Shown: piece after piece, positions 5,462 through 6,378 of the stretch
Numbering within the stretch: position 1 is the stretch's first letter
Layout of the letters: each line of letters starts with the position of its first letter
NCBI GenBank assembly: GCA_003242515.1
Contig: QGUS01000101.1
Location: forward strand, 1 to 6,378
DNA length: 6,378 nt
Origin: Actinomycetota bacterium
GTDB taxonomy: Bacteria; Actinomycetota; Acidimicrobiia; Spongiisociales; ZC4RG35
Reading direction: 5' to 3'
The notes under the pieces: generated by a model
Database searches by the model: none
Seen by the model: only the letters and a program-made list of their open reading frames with translations
Told to the model about the DNA's origin: nothing
Translations under genes and position numbers: made by a program

Positions 5462-6378
5462 CGGCTGGGGCGATCCCGATCCCGGCACGCCGCTGGACCG
5501 TGTGGGTGGCCGCGATCGTGCCGCTGCTCGCCGCACTCGTCGTCGGCTCGGCCGCCATCCTCTGGGCGGGCGAGTCGCCCGTCGAGTTCTTCCGCCTCCT
5601 GGTGCGAGAGGCCTTCGGGGGCGTCAAGAGGGTCGCCGCCACGCTGGTGTCGTCGACGCCCCTGATCATGACCGGCAGCGCCACCCTGATCGCCTTCCGG
5701 GCCGGCGTGTTCAACATCGGCGTGGAGGGGTCGTTCCTCGGCGGGGCGTTCGTGGCGGCCATCGCCGGCGCCGCCCTGGACCTCCCGGGCCCGATCCAGA
5801 TCCCCCTGGTCCTGGCCGCAGCGTCCCTCGCCGGGGCCGTCGTCGGCTGGGGACCCGGATGGCTGAAGGCACGCCTCGACGTCGACGAGGTCGTCGTCAC
5901 CCTCATGGGGAACTTCGTCGTCTCGGGCGTGGTGGGGTGGCTGCTGTCCCAGTTCTTCCTGGCCTCCGGCGCCGGCAACGCCCAGACCGAACTGACCCGG
6001 CCCCAGGCCTACCTGCCGGTGATCGTGCCCAACACGCAGCTCACCATCGGGATCCTGATCGCCCTGGCGGTCGTCGCCGGCGCCTGGTGGTGGCTCCGGT
6101 CCACGGTCGCCGGCTACGAGGTGCGGATGGTCGGTGCCAACCCCCGGTTCGCCCGCGCCCAGGGCATCGACACGGCCCGGGTGATCGTTCGGGCCATGGT
6201 CATCTCCGGCCTCATCGGCGGGCTCGCCGGCGGCGTGTTCACCACCGGGACGCTCCATCGCTTCGTCGAGGGAGGTGGCGCCAACCTGGGCTTCAACGGG
6301 ATCGCCGTCGCCCTCCTCGCCCGGCTCAACCCGATGGCCGTCATCCCGGCCGCCCTGGTGCTGGGAGCCCTCTCCGCC
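5458..6378 (+). CDS. ABC transporter permease (YufP-like, BPD_transp_2 family), 3' partial
   Basis: The frame is open from ATG 5458 to the window end: 307 residues with no stop, so the C-terminus (relatives are about 350 residues) lies beyond. ATG overlaps the ATPase stop by four bases (ATGA), with GGGAG at 5447-5451 six bases upstream, so translation is probably coupled. The protein is very hydrophobic, with a first membrane segment near 14-36 and several more. Family landmarks are FNIGVEGSFLGGA (85-97), LDVDEVVVTLMGNF (140-153), the cytoplasmic coupling-loop region GANPRFARAQGID (226-238) and GFNGIAVALLARLNP (278-292). It forms half of the membrane channel for the BMP ligand. These operons usually encode a second, YufQ-like permease next, expected just outside the window. 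Identification by family motifs is strong; substrate is inferred. Confidence 0.92.
   Translation, partial: MTAGAIPIPARRWTVWVAAIVPLLAALVVGSAAILWAGESPVEFFRLLVREAFGGVKRVAATLVSSTPLIMTGSATLIAFRAGVFNIGVEGSFLGGAFVAAIAGAALDLPGPIQIPLVLAAASLAGAVVGWGPGWLKARLDVDEVVVTLMGNFVVSGVVGWLLSQFFLASGAGNAQTELTRPQAYLPVIVPNTQLTIGILIALAVVAGAWWWLRSTVAGYEVRMVGANPRFARAQGIDTARVIVRAMVISGLIGGLAGGVFTTGTLHRFVEGGGANLGFNGIAVALLARLNPMAVIPAALVLGALSA

Noticed and set aside
2663..5536. A very long open frame on the - strand (957 codons) antisense to the lipoprotein and ATPase genes.
   Set aside because: Its product is dominated by Asp, His, Glu, Gly, Val and Leu with no recognisable domain, as expected for the reverse-strand shadow of GC-rich coding sequence. 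The + strand genes beneath it are unambiguous, and it even runs across the intergenic hairpin.
5110..6258. A 382-codon open frame on the - strand opposite the permease gene.
   Set aside because: Composition is low-complexity and of the same shadow type, while the + strand frame encodes a clear YufP-like permease with family motifs.
1..6378. CRISPR arrays, tRNA or rRNA genes, insertion sequences, phage or toxin-antitoxin modules.
   Set aside because: No direct-repeat array, tRNA-like cloverleaf, transposase or terminal inverted repeats could be seen; the window is almost fully occupied by the five annotated genes.

Overview
The window is GC-rich, gene-dense, and coded entirely on the + strand. 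It suggests an actinobacterium. The high-GC codon use, GTG starts, and a lipoprotein with a Thr/Ser/Gly-rich linker just after the lipobox would fit an Acidimicrobiia-like lineage, but that placement is an inference. Two unrelated transcription units are present.

Unit 1 (2-1903, 5' end outside the window) is a large exported copper-handling protein. It fuses a CopC domain, a CopD membrane domain, a probable YtkA/FixH-like beta domain and a C-terminal PCu(A)C copper-chaperone domain. A short GC-rich hairpin follows its stop codon.

Unit 2 (promoter region about 1941-1979, genes 1995 to beyond 6378) is a regulated ABC uptake operon. Its genes are a GntR/HutC-type regulator with a UTRA ligand domain, a BMP-family (PnrA/YufN-like) substrate-binding lipoprotein, a double-domain ATPase (YufO-like) and the first permease (YufP-like, cut by the window end). 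A second permease is expected just downstream. The family points to nucleoside uptake, most likely purine nucleosides, but the substrate cannot be proven from sequence. A tandem array of CTAG-bounded dyads with GTNNAC cores sits in the regulator's promoter and is the likely operator for autoregulation and operon control.

Expression within unit 2 looks tuned. The regulator and lipoprotein genes are close together. A perfect 12-bp stem with a 4-nt loop lies between the lipoprotein and ATPase genes and could set their stoichiometry, or hide the ribosome-binding site of the ATPase gene. The ATPase and permease genes overlap by ATGA. There are no gene-free stretches longer than about 100 bases.

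I see no wholly new system. The points most worth a second look are the PCu(A)C fusion with its paired cysteines, the overlapping operator array, the intercistronic hairpin, and the unusually degenerate second ATP site of the ATPase.
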